Of a stretch of DNA of 64,000 nt, positions 42,246 through 50,360 are shown one piece after another; within the stretch, counting starts at the first letter, position 1, and each line of letters begins with the position of its first letter. Origin of the DNA: Dyella_A sp049445995 (lineage in GTDB: Bacteria > Pseudomonadota > Gammaproteobacteria > Xanthomonadales > Rhodanobacteraceae); assembly GCF_049445995.1 (NCBI RefSeq), contig NZ_JBMSDZ010000006.1:62001-126000 (forward strand), written 5' to 3'. Below the pieces are notes generated by a model. It saw nothing but the letters and a program-made list of their open reading frames with translations. It did not search any database and was not told the DNA's origin. The position numbers and the translations under genes are program-made.

Positions 42246-43592
42246 CTAGCCCGTTCCGTGCGCCATCGAGCCGCCGGGATCGCGGCCGGGCACGTGTTTG
42301 TGCCGGAACAGGACCAGGAACGCGATCGCGACCACCGCCGAATACGCGGCGAAGCTGATCCAGATCCCGTGCCAGTCCTTGGCTCCGTCCGGCGCGGTGA
42401 AGAACGCCTCGATCACCACGCCGGAGATGGAACTGCCGAGCACGGCGCCGAAGCCGTTCGTCATCATCATGAACAGGCCTTGCGCGCTGGCGCGGATCGC
42501 CGGGTCGCTCTGCGACTCCACGAACAAGGAGCCGGAGATGTTGAAGAAGTCGAACGCCATGCCGTAGACGATGCACGAGAGCACGATCATCCACAGCCCT
42601 GATCCGGGATTGCCGTAGGCGAACAGGCCGAAGCGCAGCGCCCACGCGGCCATCGAGATGAACATCACCGTCTTGATGCCGAAGCGCTTGAGGAAGAACG
42701 GGATCGCCAGGATGAACAGCGTTTCGGAGACCTGCGAGATCGACATGATGATCGCCGGATGTGCGACGGCAAGGCGAGTGGCTAGTTCAGAAAAAGAGTG
42801 CTCGCTCAGTGATGCGAAGAAGGTGTTCCAATCGAGCGGCGCCATGTCCTTGTAGGGCGCGAGCGTGGCGAAGTCGTGCAGGAAGGTGTCGCCGTAGGCG
42901 TTGGTCAGCTGCAGCGCCGCGCCCAGCAGCATCGCGAAGACGAAGAACACCGCCATCTTGGCGTTCCTGAACAGCTTGAACGAGGTCAGCCCCAGCGTAT
43001 CCAGCATGGAGCGGCTGGACGCGGCCAGGTGGTCCAGCTTGGGCGGGCATGGCGGCAGGGTGAACGCGTACAGGCCCAGCGCCAGCGACGCGGCCGAGGC
43101 CACGTAGAACTGGCCCGAGGTGGTTTCCAGGTGCAGCAGGCTCACCGTCCACAGCGCCGCGATGAAGCCGATGGTTCCCCACACGCGGATCGGCGGGAAG
43201 CTGGTCACCACATCCAGCTGCTCGCGCTTGAGCGCGTTGTAGCCCACCGCGATGGAGAGCGAGATGGTGGGCATGTAGAACATCATGTTGACCAGCATCA
43301 CCCAGAACATCGTGCCGGGCGCGGTCACCAGCGGCACGCAGAACAGCACCACCGCGCCGGCGATGTGGAACAGGCCGTAGAGCTTTTCCGCATTGACGTA
43401 CTTGTCGGCGATGACGCCGGCGATCGAGGGCATGAACAGCGAGGCGATGCCCATGGTGGAGAAGATCGCGCCGAACTGCGCGCCGCCCCAGTGCTTGTTC
43501 TGGAACCAGTACGCGCCGATGGTGATCAGCCACGATCCCCAGACGAAGAACTGCAGGAAATTCATCACGACCAGGCGGAACTTGATGCTCAT
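42246..43592 (-). CDS. MFS transporter of the nucleoside:H+ symporter family
   Basis: 448 aa with 12 predicted membrane helices. The start MSIKFRLVVMNFLQFFVWGSWLITIGAYWF and the internal GIADKYVNAEKLYG-type region match NupG/XapB-like permeases (Nuc_H_symport). Likely imports nucleosides or a related sugar-containing compound by proton symport. The sequence continues intact to a C-terminal tail (RHKHVPGRDPGG). ATG 43592. No nucleoside catabolic gene is adjacent, so the substrate is inferred from the family only. Confidence 0.85.
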   Translation of the reverse strand: MSIKFRLVVMNFLQFFVWGSWLITIGAYWFQNKHWGGAQFGAIFSTMGIASLFMPSIAGVIADKYVNAEKLYGLFHIAGAVVLFCVPLVTAPGTMFWVMLVNMMFYMPTISLSIAVGYNALKREQLDVVTSFPPIRVWGTIGFIAALWTVSLLHLETTSGQFYVASAASLALGLYAFTLPPCPPKLDHLAASSRSMLDTLGLTSFKLFRNAKMAVFFVFAMLLGAALQLTNAYGDTFLHDFATLAPYKDMAPLDWNTFFASLSEHSFSELATRLAVAHPAIIMSISQVSETLFILAIPFFLKRFGIKTVMFISMAAWALRFGLFAYGNPGSGLWMIVLSCIVYGMAFDFFNISGSLFVESQSDPAIRASAQGLFMMMTNGFGAVLGSSISGVVIEAFFTAPDGAKDWHGIWISFAAYSAVVAIAFLVLFRHKHVPGRDPGGSMAHGTG

Positions 43593-43827
43593 CGGGGCTC
43601 TTCGTGCGGCGTGGTGGGAGGATCGCCCGGTGCCGCGCCGAACACGGCCGGCGTGGTCGCGGTGGCGAGCGGATCGTGACGCGTGGGCGTTCCCCGGGAG
43701 CCGGCCCGCGCAAGGCGGTCTGCAGGCGCGTCGCAGCGTAGAGGAGCGGGCGGGCACCGGGCAAGCTGCGCCGCGGCTCGTGCCCGGCGGTCTACACTGC
43801 GCGCCCCGCCGCCCCGGTTTCGCCCGC

Positions 43828-44442
43828 ATGCCGCTGTTGCTCACGATCGCCCTGGTGCACCTGCTGGCGCTGGCCAGTCCGGGTCCGGATTTCCTGTTCG
43901 TCTCGCAGACTGCGGCCAGCCGTTCGCGCACGCAGGCGATGGCCGGCGTGCTGGGTATCGCGCTGGGCATCGCGGTGTGGGCGGCGCTGGCGCTGCTGGG
44001 GCTGCACGTGCTCTTGTACCGGCTGGCGTGGCTGCAGCGCACGGTGGCGATCGCCGGTGGCGCCTACCTGCTGTGGATGGGATGGCAGCTGCTGCGCGCG
44101 GCGTGGCGTCCGGCGGCCGCGGCGTCCGGCGGTTCGGCCCCGCTCCCGGCCAGTGCCTGGCGCAGCCTGCGTGCCGGCCTGCTCACCAACCTGGCCAATC
44201 CCAAGGCGGTGGTGTATTTCGCCAGCGTGTTCTCCGCGCTGGTCGGTCCGGCGGTGACCGCCGCCACGCGCTGGCAACTCTGGATGCTGGTGGCGGTGGA
44301 GTCGCTGGCGTGGTTCGCGCTGGTGGCCACGCTGTTCGCGCTGCCGCCGATGCGGCGCGCGTATCTGCGCAAGGCACGCGTCATCGACGGCCTGGCCGGC
44401 GGCGTGTTCGTGCTGTTCGGCCTGCAGTTGATGCTGGGCTAG
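43828..44442 (+). CDS. LysE/RhtB-family amino-acid exporter
   Basis: 204 aa with six predicted membrane helices. Starts MPLLLTIALVHLLALASPGPDFLFV with the conserved SPGPD motif, followed by GVLGIALGIAVWAALALLG, and GLLTNLANPKAVVYFASVF in the second half (the conserved NPK). Members export amino acids or homoserine lactones; the substrate is not deducible. ATG 43828 is close to a weak ribosome binding site. Single gene. Confidence 0.88.
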   Translation: MPLLLTIALVHLLALASPGPDFLFVSQTAASRSRTQAMAGVLGIALGIAVWAALALLGLHVLLYRLAWLQRTVAIAGGAYLLWMGWQLLRAAWRPAAAASGGSAPLPASAWRSLRAGLLTNLANPKAVVYFASVFSALVGPAVTAATRWQLWMLVAVESLAWFALVATLFALPPMRRAYLRKARVIDGLAGGVFVLFGLQLMLG

Positions 44443-44525
44443 TGTGGTGCCGTACGCCCGGCGGCTCTTTCAGCGCGGCGCGGCGTCGTCGCGCGGTGGC
44501 GGCAGCGCCGGTGCCGGCTCGACCG

Positions 44526-44675
44526 TCAGCCGGCGGCGCCGCAGCAGGTGTCGATCATGGCGCGGGCGCGCTCGGTCTGCGGGTGCGGTGCGAAGCGGTC
44601 GAGCATCGCCCGACGGCTGCAGGCGGCGAGCAGCAGCAGGGTGACGAGCAGCGTGGCGATCTTCCGTGCGGTCAT
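44526..44675 (-). CDS. Small lipoprotein, unrecognised
   Basis: 49 aa, ATG 44675 preceded by AAGGAAAACCAC, a good ribosome binding site. Signal with lipobox LLAAC (Cys about 19), then RRAMLDRFAPHPQTERARAMIDTCCGAAG with two adjacent cysteines near the end. The two-residue gap after the lipobox has no Asp, so outer-membrane sorting is likely. It lies 37 nt downstream of yraN on the same strand and may be its last operon member. Family unknown. Confidence 0.65.
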   Translation of the reverse strand: MTARKIATLLVTLLLLAACSRRAMLDRFAPHPQTERARAMIDTCCGAAG

Positions 44676-44712
44676 GTGGTTTTCCTTGCGAGGTCGTCGA
44701 CGGTTGGCGCGG

Positions 44713-45069
44713 TCATTCCGCCTCGAAGGCGCCGCGCAGCCAGTGCATCCTTGCGGCGTCGCCGAGGCCGTCGTAGCTGACCACGTCGAAGCGGCAGGCG
44801 CGCTGGGCGTGCTGCGGATGCGCGGCCAGCCACAGCGAGGCGGTGCGCAGCAGCTTGTCGCGCTTGCTGCGGGTGATCGAGGCGGCGGCGCTGCCGTGGC
44901 CGCGCGCGCCACGCTGGCGCACTTCCACGAACACGATGGATTCGCCCTCGCGCATCACCAGGTCCAGCTCGCCGTGGCGGGTGGTGTAGTTCTGCGCCAG
45001 CAGGCGCAGGCCGTGGCGTTCGAGTTCGCGCCGGGCGCGCTCCTCGAAGCTCGCGCCGGCGGCCCGCAT
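44713..45069 (-). CDS. yraN: YraN family protein (UPF0102), nuclease-like fold
   Basis: 118 aa. GASFEERARRELERHGLRLLAQNYTTRHGELDLVMREGESIVFVEVRQR contains the E-x(n)-GELDLV-x(n)-FVEVR pattern of the endonuclease-like fold. Often found next to lpoA, as here. Its ATG 45069 overlaps the lpoA stop (TGATG). The biochemical role is unsettled; homologues influence DNA repair or competence in some species. Confidence 0.92.
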   Translation of the reverse strand: MRAAGASFEERARRELERHGLRLLAQNYTTRHGELDLVMREGESIVFVEVRQRGARGHGSAAASITRSKRDKLLRTASLWLAAHPQHAQRACRFDVVSYDGLGDAARMHWLRGAFEAE

Positions 45070-46916
45070 CAGGGCGTGCCGCCGCTCGTGCCGGTGGGCG
45101 GGGCGGGCACGCTGTCGACGGGCAGCGCGGCCGGGGGCGCGGCCGAGGGCGTGTCGTCCAGCTGCAGGCTGCCGGTGAGCGGGCGGGCCACGCCGTCGCT
45201 GAAGCGCGCCCACACCATGACGCGCCGCACGTGGCCGAACTGGTCGGCGGTGAGCTGGCCGGTGGCGCCGGGGAGGTAGCTGCCGGGATGGTCGCGCAGC
45301 CACTCCAGGTAGGGCGCGAGGTTCCACGCATCCATGCCGAAGGCGAACAGGCGCGCCGCGCTGCCGCTGGCGGCGGGCAGCAGGGCGGCCATGCCCGCGT
45401 GCGGCGGCAGGCCAGGCTGCGCATCGAACAGCCACGGCGCATCGCAGAACTCCACGCCGTCCAGGTCGCGGTCGTCGCCGGCGTCGTCGCTGCCGGCATA
45501 GATGTGCGAGGTGGCGAACACCGGCAGGGCGATCCGCCTGATGCGCAGTTGTGGCACCAGCAGACGCGCCTGCTCCGGTCGCATGCTGATGAACACCGCC
45601 GCGTCCGGATCGTCGGCGGCGATGTCCATGCCGGCGATGGTGTTGCCGAAGTTCACGCCACCCGGCGGCAGGCTGGCCTGGGCGGCGACCTGGCCGCCGC
45701 GGGCGATCAGTTCGGCCTTGAACGCGTCCGCGGCGCGCTGCGCGAAATCGTCGCGGGAGATGATCACGTACGCCGTGTGCGGGCCGCGCTCGATCAGGTG
45801 GTCGGCGGCCTGGGCGCCTTCGGTTTCCGGCAGCAGGCCGAACTCGGTCACGTTGGCCGCGGGCATCGCCTTGTCGTCGGGATGATTGAGTGCCAGCACC
45901 GGCACCGGCAGCGGGTTCTGGCCGATCACCGCGCTCACTTCGGCGCGGGTCAGCGGCCCGATCACCAGTTGGGCGCCGTCCTGCACCGCCTGCCGGTAGG
46001 CCTTGATCGCGCCGTCGGCACTGCCCCCGCTGTCGTACACGCGCAGCGCCGCGCGCGGTGCGTGGGTGCGGCTGGCATCGGCATAGGCGGCGAAGAAGCC
46101 TTCGCGGATCGACGAGGTGGCCCTGGCGAAATCGCGTGTGTCCGGCAGCAGCAGCGCGATCCGGCTGGGCATGCGGTAGCCCTCGCGCACGTTGGCGTCC
46201 GCGCCCGGCAGCATGGTGCCCACCGGCTGGTTCAACTCCGGCTGCGGGTTGGCCACGGTGATGCCCTGCTGCGACAGCGCCTCGTTGACCCACGGCAGCA
46301 TGCGGTCGGCGCGGGTCATGGCGCTGGCCCGCCGCTGCAGTTCGGCCACGCCCAGGCGACCGAGCAGGTCGAGGATCTGGCGCTGGTTCTGCGTGCGGTC
46401 CAGCCCGCTGAGATCGACGTCCATCTGCACGCGGGTGCGCGCGGCACCCCACGGATCGCCGCTGGCGTCGAGCGCGCGGGCGCGCAGTTCGAGCAGGCGC
46501 AACTGCAGTGCAGGCGGCACGTGCAGGCCGGGCTGGGTGGTGAGTGCGAGCGCGGTGCGCGGATCGCCGTGGTGCAGGGCGATCTCGGCGCGCAGCAGAT
46601 CCAGCCGTACCGGCTCGTCGTCGGCCAGCCGCGCGCGACGCACGTCGGCCAGCACGCCGGCGGCGCGATCGAGTTCGCCCTCCTGGCGGTAGGTCTCGGC
46701 GGCGTTCAGGCGGTAGCTGTCCGCGTGCGCGGCGTTGGCGGATGCCAGCGCGAGGTAGGCCTGCGCCGCCTGCTCGAACTGGCCCTGCCGGCGCAATGCG
46801 TCGGCGTGCTGCATCGCGCTGATTTCCGCGGGCGAGCGGCGGGTGGCCGTGGGCACGCAGGCAGCGAGCGCGAAGCTGATCAGCAGGGCGAGGCCGGCGG
46901 CGCGGTACAGGCGCAT
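45069..46916 (-). CDS. lpoA: Penicillin-binding protein activator LpoA
   Basis: 615 aa outer-membrane lipoprotein that activates PBP1A. Start ATG 46916 (MRLYRAAGLALL) follows AAGGGACTCTCC; an ATG at 46940 is also in frame. Lipobox ALAAC (about 20). The N-terminal helical TPR-like region (about 30-240) is followed by a periplasmic-binding-protein-like domain (ALLLPDTRDFARATSSIREGFFAAY onwards). A C-terminal Pro/Ala-rich tail ends GGTP. Divergent from rsmI, with the classical order rsmI / lpoA-yraN. Confidence 0.92.
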   Translation of the reverse strand: MRLYRAAGLALLISFALAACVPTATRRSPAEISAMQHADALRRQGQFEQAAQAYLALASANAAHADSYRLNAAETYRQEGELDRAAGVLADVRRARLADDEPVRLDLLRAEIALHHGDPRTALALTTQPGLHVPPALQLRLLELRARALDASGDPWGAARTRVQMDVDLSGLDRTQNQRQILDLLGRLGVAELQRRASAMTRADRMLPWVNEALSQQGITVANPQPELNQPVGTMLPGADANVREGYRMPSRIALLLPDTRDFARATSSIREGFFAAYADASRTHAPRAALRVYDSGGSADGAIKAYRQAVQDGAQLVIGPLTRAEVSAVIGQNPLPVPVLALNHPDDKAMPAANVTEFGLLPETEGAQAADHLIERGPHTAYVIISRDDFAQRAADAFKAELIARGGQVAAQASLPPGGVNFGNTIAGMDIAADDPDAAVFISMRPEQARLLVPQLRIRRIALPVFATSHIYAGSDDAGDDRDLDGVEFCDAPWLFDAQPGLPPHAGMAALLPAASGSAARLFAFGMDAWNLAPYLEWLRDHPGSYLPGATGQLTADQFGHVRRVMVWARFSDGVARPLTGSLQLDDTPSAAPPAALPVDSVPAPPTGTSGGTP

Positions 46917-47014
46917 GGAGAGTCCCTTGAGTCGAGGCATGTCGTGATCGGAATGGTCGGACTGCGCGATGATAGACGATCGATCCGCCGCACCGCCGCC
47001 GCAAGGATTTTCCG

Positions 47015-47842
47015 ATGCCCTCCGTTCAACCCGGTTCGTTGTGGGTGGTTGCCACGCCGATCGGCCATCGCGACGACTTCACCGCCCGTGCCGTGCAGAC
47101 GCTGCGCCAGGTGGCGGCGATCGCGGCCGAAGACACGCGCCACAGCCGCCCGCTGCTGCTGCACCACGGCATCGACACGCCGCTGCTGGCGCTGCACGAA
47201 CACAACGAGCGTGAGGTGGTGGATGCGCTGGTACAGCGCATGCGGGACGGCGAGTCGGTGGCGCTGATCTCGGACGCGGGCACGCCGCTGATCAGCGATC
47301 CCGGGTTCCGGCTGGTGCGTGCCGCGCGCGCGGCAGGCGTGCGCTGTGTTCCGGTGCCTGGCGCCTGCGCGGCGATCGCCGCGCTGTCGGTGGCCGGGCT
47401 GCCGAGCGACCGTTTCGTGTTCGAGGGTTTTCTTCCGCCCAGGTCGGCGGCGCGACGTGCGCGATTGCAGGAGCTGGCCGGGGATCCGCGCACGCTGATC
47501 TTCTACGAGTCCTCGCATCGGGTGGCGGAGAGCCTGGCCGACATGCGCGACATCTTCGGCGGCGCTCGCGAGGCCGTGCTGGCGCGCGAGCTGACCAAGC
47601 TGTTCGAGACAGTGATCGGCGAGCCGCTCGACGACCTGGCGGTGCGCGTCGCGGCCGATCCGGACCAGCAGCGCGGCGAGTGCGTGCTGCTGGTGGCCGG
47701 GCGCGGCGAGGAGGTCGATGCCCGGCTGGCCGAGGGGCAGCGGGTGTTTGCGATCCTGCGCGAGGAACTGCCGCCGGCCAGGGCGGCGAAGCTGGCCGCG
47801 GCGATCAGCGGCGCGCCGCGCAAGCTTCTCTACGAAGCGTAG
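47015..47842 (+). CDS. rsmI: 16S rRNA (cytidine(1402)-2'-O)-methyltransferase
   Basis: 275 aa, TP-methylase fold. LWVVATPIGHRDDFTARAVQTLRQVAAIAAEDTRHSRPLL, SDAGTPLISDPGFRLV, PVPGACAAIAALSVAGLPSDRFVFEGFLPP and FYESSHRVAESLADM are the family motifs. Modifies C1402 in the decoding centre. The stop TAG at 47840-47842 is inside the REP-like repeat: the gene ends in the conserved TAGGAGCGCA of the palindrome arm. Ribosome binding region GCAAGGATTTTCCG before ATG 47015. Confidence 0.95.
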   Translation: MPSVQPGSLWVVATPIGHRDDFTARAVQTLRQVAAIAAEDTRHSRPLLLHHGIDTPLLALHEHNEREVVDALVQRMRDGESVALISDAGTPLISDPGFRLVRAARAAGVRCVPVPGACAAIAALSVAGLPSDRFVFEGFLPPRSAARRARLQELAGDPRTLIFYESSHRVAESLADMRDIFGGAREAVLARELTKLFETVIGEPLDDLAVRVAADPDQQRGECVLLVAGRGEEVDARLAEGQRVFAILREELPPARAAKLAAAISGAPRKLLYEA

Positions 47843-47973
47843 GAGCGCACCCTGTGCGCGAATGCTCCTGCTCTACGAAAAGATCAAGGCCAAAAGCATT
47901 CGCGCACCATCAAGGCCAAAAGCATCGCGCACCATCAAGGCCAAAAGCATTCGCGCACAGGGTGCGCTCCTAC
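47839..47973. repeat. REP-like palindrome, full copy 2, with triplicated centre
   Basis: Perfect 28-bp arms 47839-47866 and 47946-47973. Between them are three contiguous direct repeats of about 26 bp (47883, 47909, 47934; the middle unit lacks one T, and the third runs into the right arm) built around ATCAAGGCCAAAAGCAT. The centre is therefore an expansion of the element itself. It overlaps the rsmI stop and precedes rnpB by 13 nt. Confidence 0.9.
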
Positions 47974-47985
47974 TAGACTTGTCGA

Positions 47986-48353
<368 letters not shown>

Positions 48354-48360
48354 TTTCGCC

Positions 48361-48390
48361 ACCCCGGGCGGGTCACCGCCCGGGGTTTTT
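48361..48390 (+). terminator. rnpB terminator
   Basis: ACCCCGGGCGG - GTCA - CCGCCCGGGGT followed by TTTT: an 11-bp GC-rich stem with a U-tract, 8 nt after the RNase P RNA. Confidence 0.92.
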
Positions 48391-48571
48391 CGTGGGAACG
48401 CCGGCGGCTGAATGCCGGTTCACGTCCTGCCGCCGCTTTGGCGCACAAGGCCGGGCCTCGGGAAGAGACAAAAACCCCTTTCATTCAAGCGCCTTGCCTG
48501 GCTTCCTCACGTAAGGGGTGAATTGTCGTCACCTCTTTGTCTTTACTCCTTGATTCACAAAAGAAATTCCC

Positions 48572-48600
48572 TTGACAGTCTCAGGGGGCGAGACTATCGT
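48572..48600 (+). promoter_or_regulatory. Sigma70-type promoter of the dcw cluster
   Basis: TTGACA (48572-48577), 17-bp spacer, TATCGT (48595-48600). This is the only strong promoter-like match before mraZ. The preceding non-coding stretch (48391-48571) has no recognisable gene. Confidence 0.7.
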
Positions 48601-48634
48601 GGGTTTCGGTGTGAAATCGTGGGTTTTAGTGGAG
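48600..48634 (+). promoter_or_regulatory. MraZ operator with four boxes
   Basis: TGGGT (48600), TGTGA (48610), TGGGT (48620) and TGGAG (48630), each separated by 5 nt, so the pitch is exactly 10 bp. MraZ is known to repress its own promoter by binding TGGG-type direct repeats with this spacing. The first box starts on the last base of the -10 element, and the last box contains the GGAG ribosome binding site of mraZ. Confidence 0.75.
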
Positions 48635-48644
48635 TCACTGAGCT

Positions 48645-49091
48645 GTGTTCCAGGGCGAAACCGCCATCACCGTGGACGACAAGGGCCGCCTGGCCATCCC
48701 GACCATGTATCGGGAGCTGGTGACGGGCGCCTGCGGCAATCGTCTGGTGATCACCTACAACCCGTTCGAGCACGGCTGTTTGTGGCTGTTCCCGTACGCG
48801 GAGTGGGAGCGGGTGCGCGACGAGGTCAATGCGCTGTCCAGCGTGAAGACGGCCCATCGCAACATGCAGATGAAGCTGGTGGGCGCGGCGACGGTGGTCG
48901 AGCCGGACAGCGCGGCGCGCATCCTGCTGCCGGCCAGCCAGCGGGGCACCACGGGCATCGAGAAGCGGGCGGTGCTGCTGGGCATGGGCAACAAGTTCGA
49001 GCTGTGGAGCGAGCAGGCGCATCTGGCCAAGATTCGCCAGACCATCGGCGAAGACGACATCACCAGTGACATGGCCGGTCTGCGCCTCTGA
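48645..49091 (+). CDS. mraZ: Transcriptional regulator MraZ
   Basis: 148 aa, GTG start at 48645 (MFQGETAITVDDKGRLAIP). Two AbrB-like SpoVT halves with DxxxR motifs (DDKGRLAIP and DSAARILLPA), forming a ring-shaped DNA-binding octamer in homologues. First gene of the dcw cluster and its autorepressor; the four-box operator lies in its leader. rsmH follows after 49 nt. Confidence 0.95.
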   Translation: MFQGETAITVDDKGRLAIPTMYRELVTGACGNRLVITYNPFEHGCLWLFPYAEWERVRDEVNALSSVKTAHRNMQMKLVGAATVVEPDSAARILLPASQRGTTGIEKRAVLLGMGNKFELWSEQAHLAKIRQTIGEDDITSDMAGLRL

Positions 49092-49140
49092 GTTTTCACG
49101 CGGCGCGGCGACAAAGTGCGGGACGGGAGCGGAGTGCGGC

Positions 49141-50091
49141 ATGGCCCAGAGCCGGAATACCAATTCAGGCTCGGCGCCGCTGCAGCACATTCCGGTGATG
49201 CTGGGCGAAGCTGTGGAGGGTCTCGCCGTGAAAGCGGGCGGGCGCTATCTGGATGGCACGTTTGGACGCGGCGGTCACGCCCGCGCGGTGCTGTCGCGCC
49301 TGGGCCCCGATGGCCGCCTGCTGCTGATGGACCGCGACCCGCAGGCGATCGCCGCCGCACAGGCCGCGTTCGCCGATGACCCGCGCGTGGCCATCCGCCA
49401 CGCCAATTTCTCCAGCCTCGCCGAGTGGGACGAGACCGCCGCGGGGCTGGACGGCGTCCTGCTCGACCTGGGCGTGTCCTCGCCGCAGCTGGACGAGGCG
49501 GCGCGCGGTTTCAGCTTCATGGCCGATGCGCCGCTGGACATGCGCATGGATACCACCCGGGGCGAAAGCGCGGCGGAGTTCCTGGCCCGCGCCGACGAGC
49601 GCGAGATCGCCGACGTGCTGTGGCAGTTCGGCGAGGAGCGCCACGCCCGCCGCATCGCCCGCGCCATCGTCGCCGACCGCGAGGCCAGCCCATTCACCCG
49701 CACCGGCCAGCTCGCCGCGCTGATCGAGCGCGTGGCCGGGCGCCGCGAGCCGGGCAAGCATCCGGCCACGCGCAGCTTCCAGGCCTTGCGCATCCGCGTG
49801 AATGGCGAGCTGGAATCGCTGCAGCGCGGGCTCGACGCGGCGCTGGAGCGGCTGAAGGTGGGCGGGCGCCTGTCCGTCATCAGTTTCCATTCGCTGGAGG
49901 ATCGCGCGGTCAAGCTGTTCATCCGCGACCATTCCGGGCGCACCCAGGGCAGCCGGCGCGGCCCGCCGGTGGCGGCGGCGCCGGCACGGCTGGTGCCGGT
50001 AGGCAAGGCGCAGTTCCCCTCCGATGCGGAGCAGGCGGCCAACCCGCGTTCGCGCTCGGCGGTGCTGCGGGTGGCGGAGAAGCTCGCATGA
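49141..50091 (+). CDS. rsmH: 16S rRNA (cytosine(1402)-N4)-methyltransferase
   Basis: 316 aa. HIPVMLGEAVEGL, YLDGTFGRGGHARAVL (SAM loop), LDLGVSSPQLDEAARGFSF, MRMD, and VISFHSLEDRAVKLF are classical RsmH motifs. Acts on the same nucleotide as rsmI. ATG 49141 (MAQSRN) is preferred; the frame is open to 49066, inside mraZ. Stop overlaps ftsL (ATGA at 50088). Confidence 0.96.
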   Translation: MAQSRNTNSGSAPLQHIPVMLGEAVEGLAVKAGGRYLDGTFGRGGHARAVLSRLGPDGRLLLMDRDPQAIAAAQAAFADDPRVAIRHANFSSLAEWDETAAGLDGVLLDLGVSSPQLDEAARGFSFMADAPLDMRMDTTRGESAAEFLARADEREIADVLWQFGEERHARRIARAIVADREASPFTRTGQLAALIERVAGRREPGKHPATRSFQALRIRVNGELESLQRGLDAALERLKVGGRLSVISFHSLEDRAVKLFIRDHSGRTQGSRRGPPVAAAPARLVPVGKAQFPSDAEQAANPRSRSAVLRVAEKLA

Positions 50092-50360
50092 GGATCTTCG
50101 GCGCCATCGCCCTCCTCGGCCTGCTCTGCCTGGTGCTGATCACCGCGCTCGGCGTGGTGTGGACGCGCCACGAGAGCCGCGTGCTGTTCGTGCAGCTCAC
50201 CAGCCTGCAGAACCAGCGTGACGATCTCAATGTGGAGTACGGCCGGCTCGAACTGGAGCAGGCCACCTGGGCCGAGCCGCGGCGCATCGACCAGGAAGCG
50301 CGCACCAAGCTCGGCATGGTGGCGCCGGAGCCGGCCGAGATCCAACTGGTGCGTCGATGA
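50088..50360 (+). CDS. ftsL: Cell division protein FtsL
   Basis: 90 aa bitopic protein: short cytoplasmic start, membrane helix about 4-22 (FGAIALLGLLCLVLITALGV), then a periplasmic coiled coil (VLFVQLTSLQNQRDDLNVEYGRLELEQATW) and the LGMVAPEP closing segment. Forms FtsQLB and activates FtsWI. Recognised by size, topology and position between rsmH and ftsI. ATGA overlaps on both sides. Confidence 0.93.
   Translation: MRIFGAIALLGLLCLVLITALGVVWTRHESRVLFVQLTSLQNQRDDLNVEYGRLELEQATWAEPRRIDQEARTKLGMVAPEPAEIQLVRR

Noticed and set aside
47883..47958. Possible CRISPR array
   Set aside because: Three repeat units are contiguous without spacers and belong to the REP-like element.
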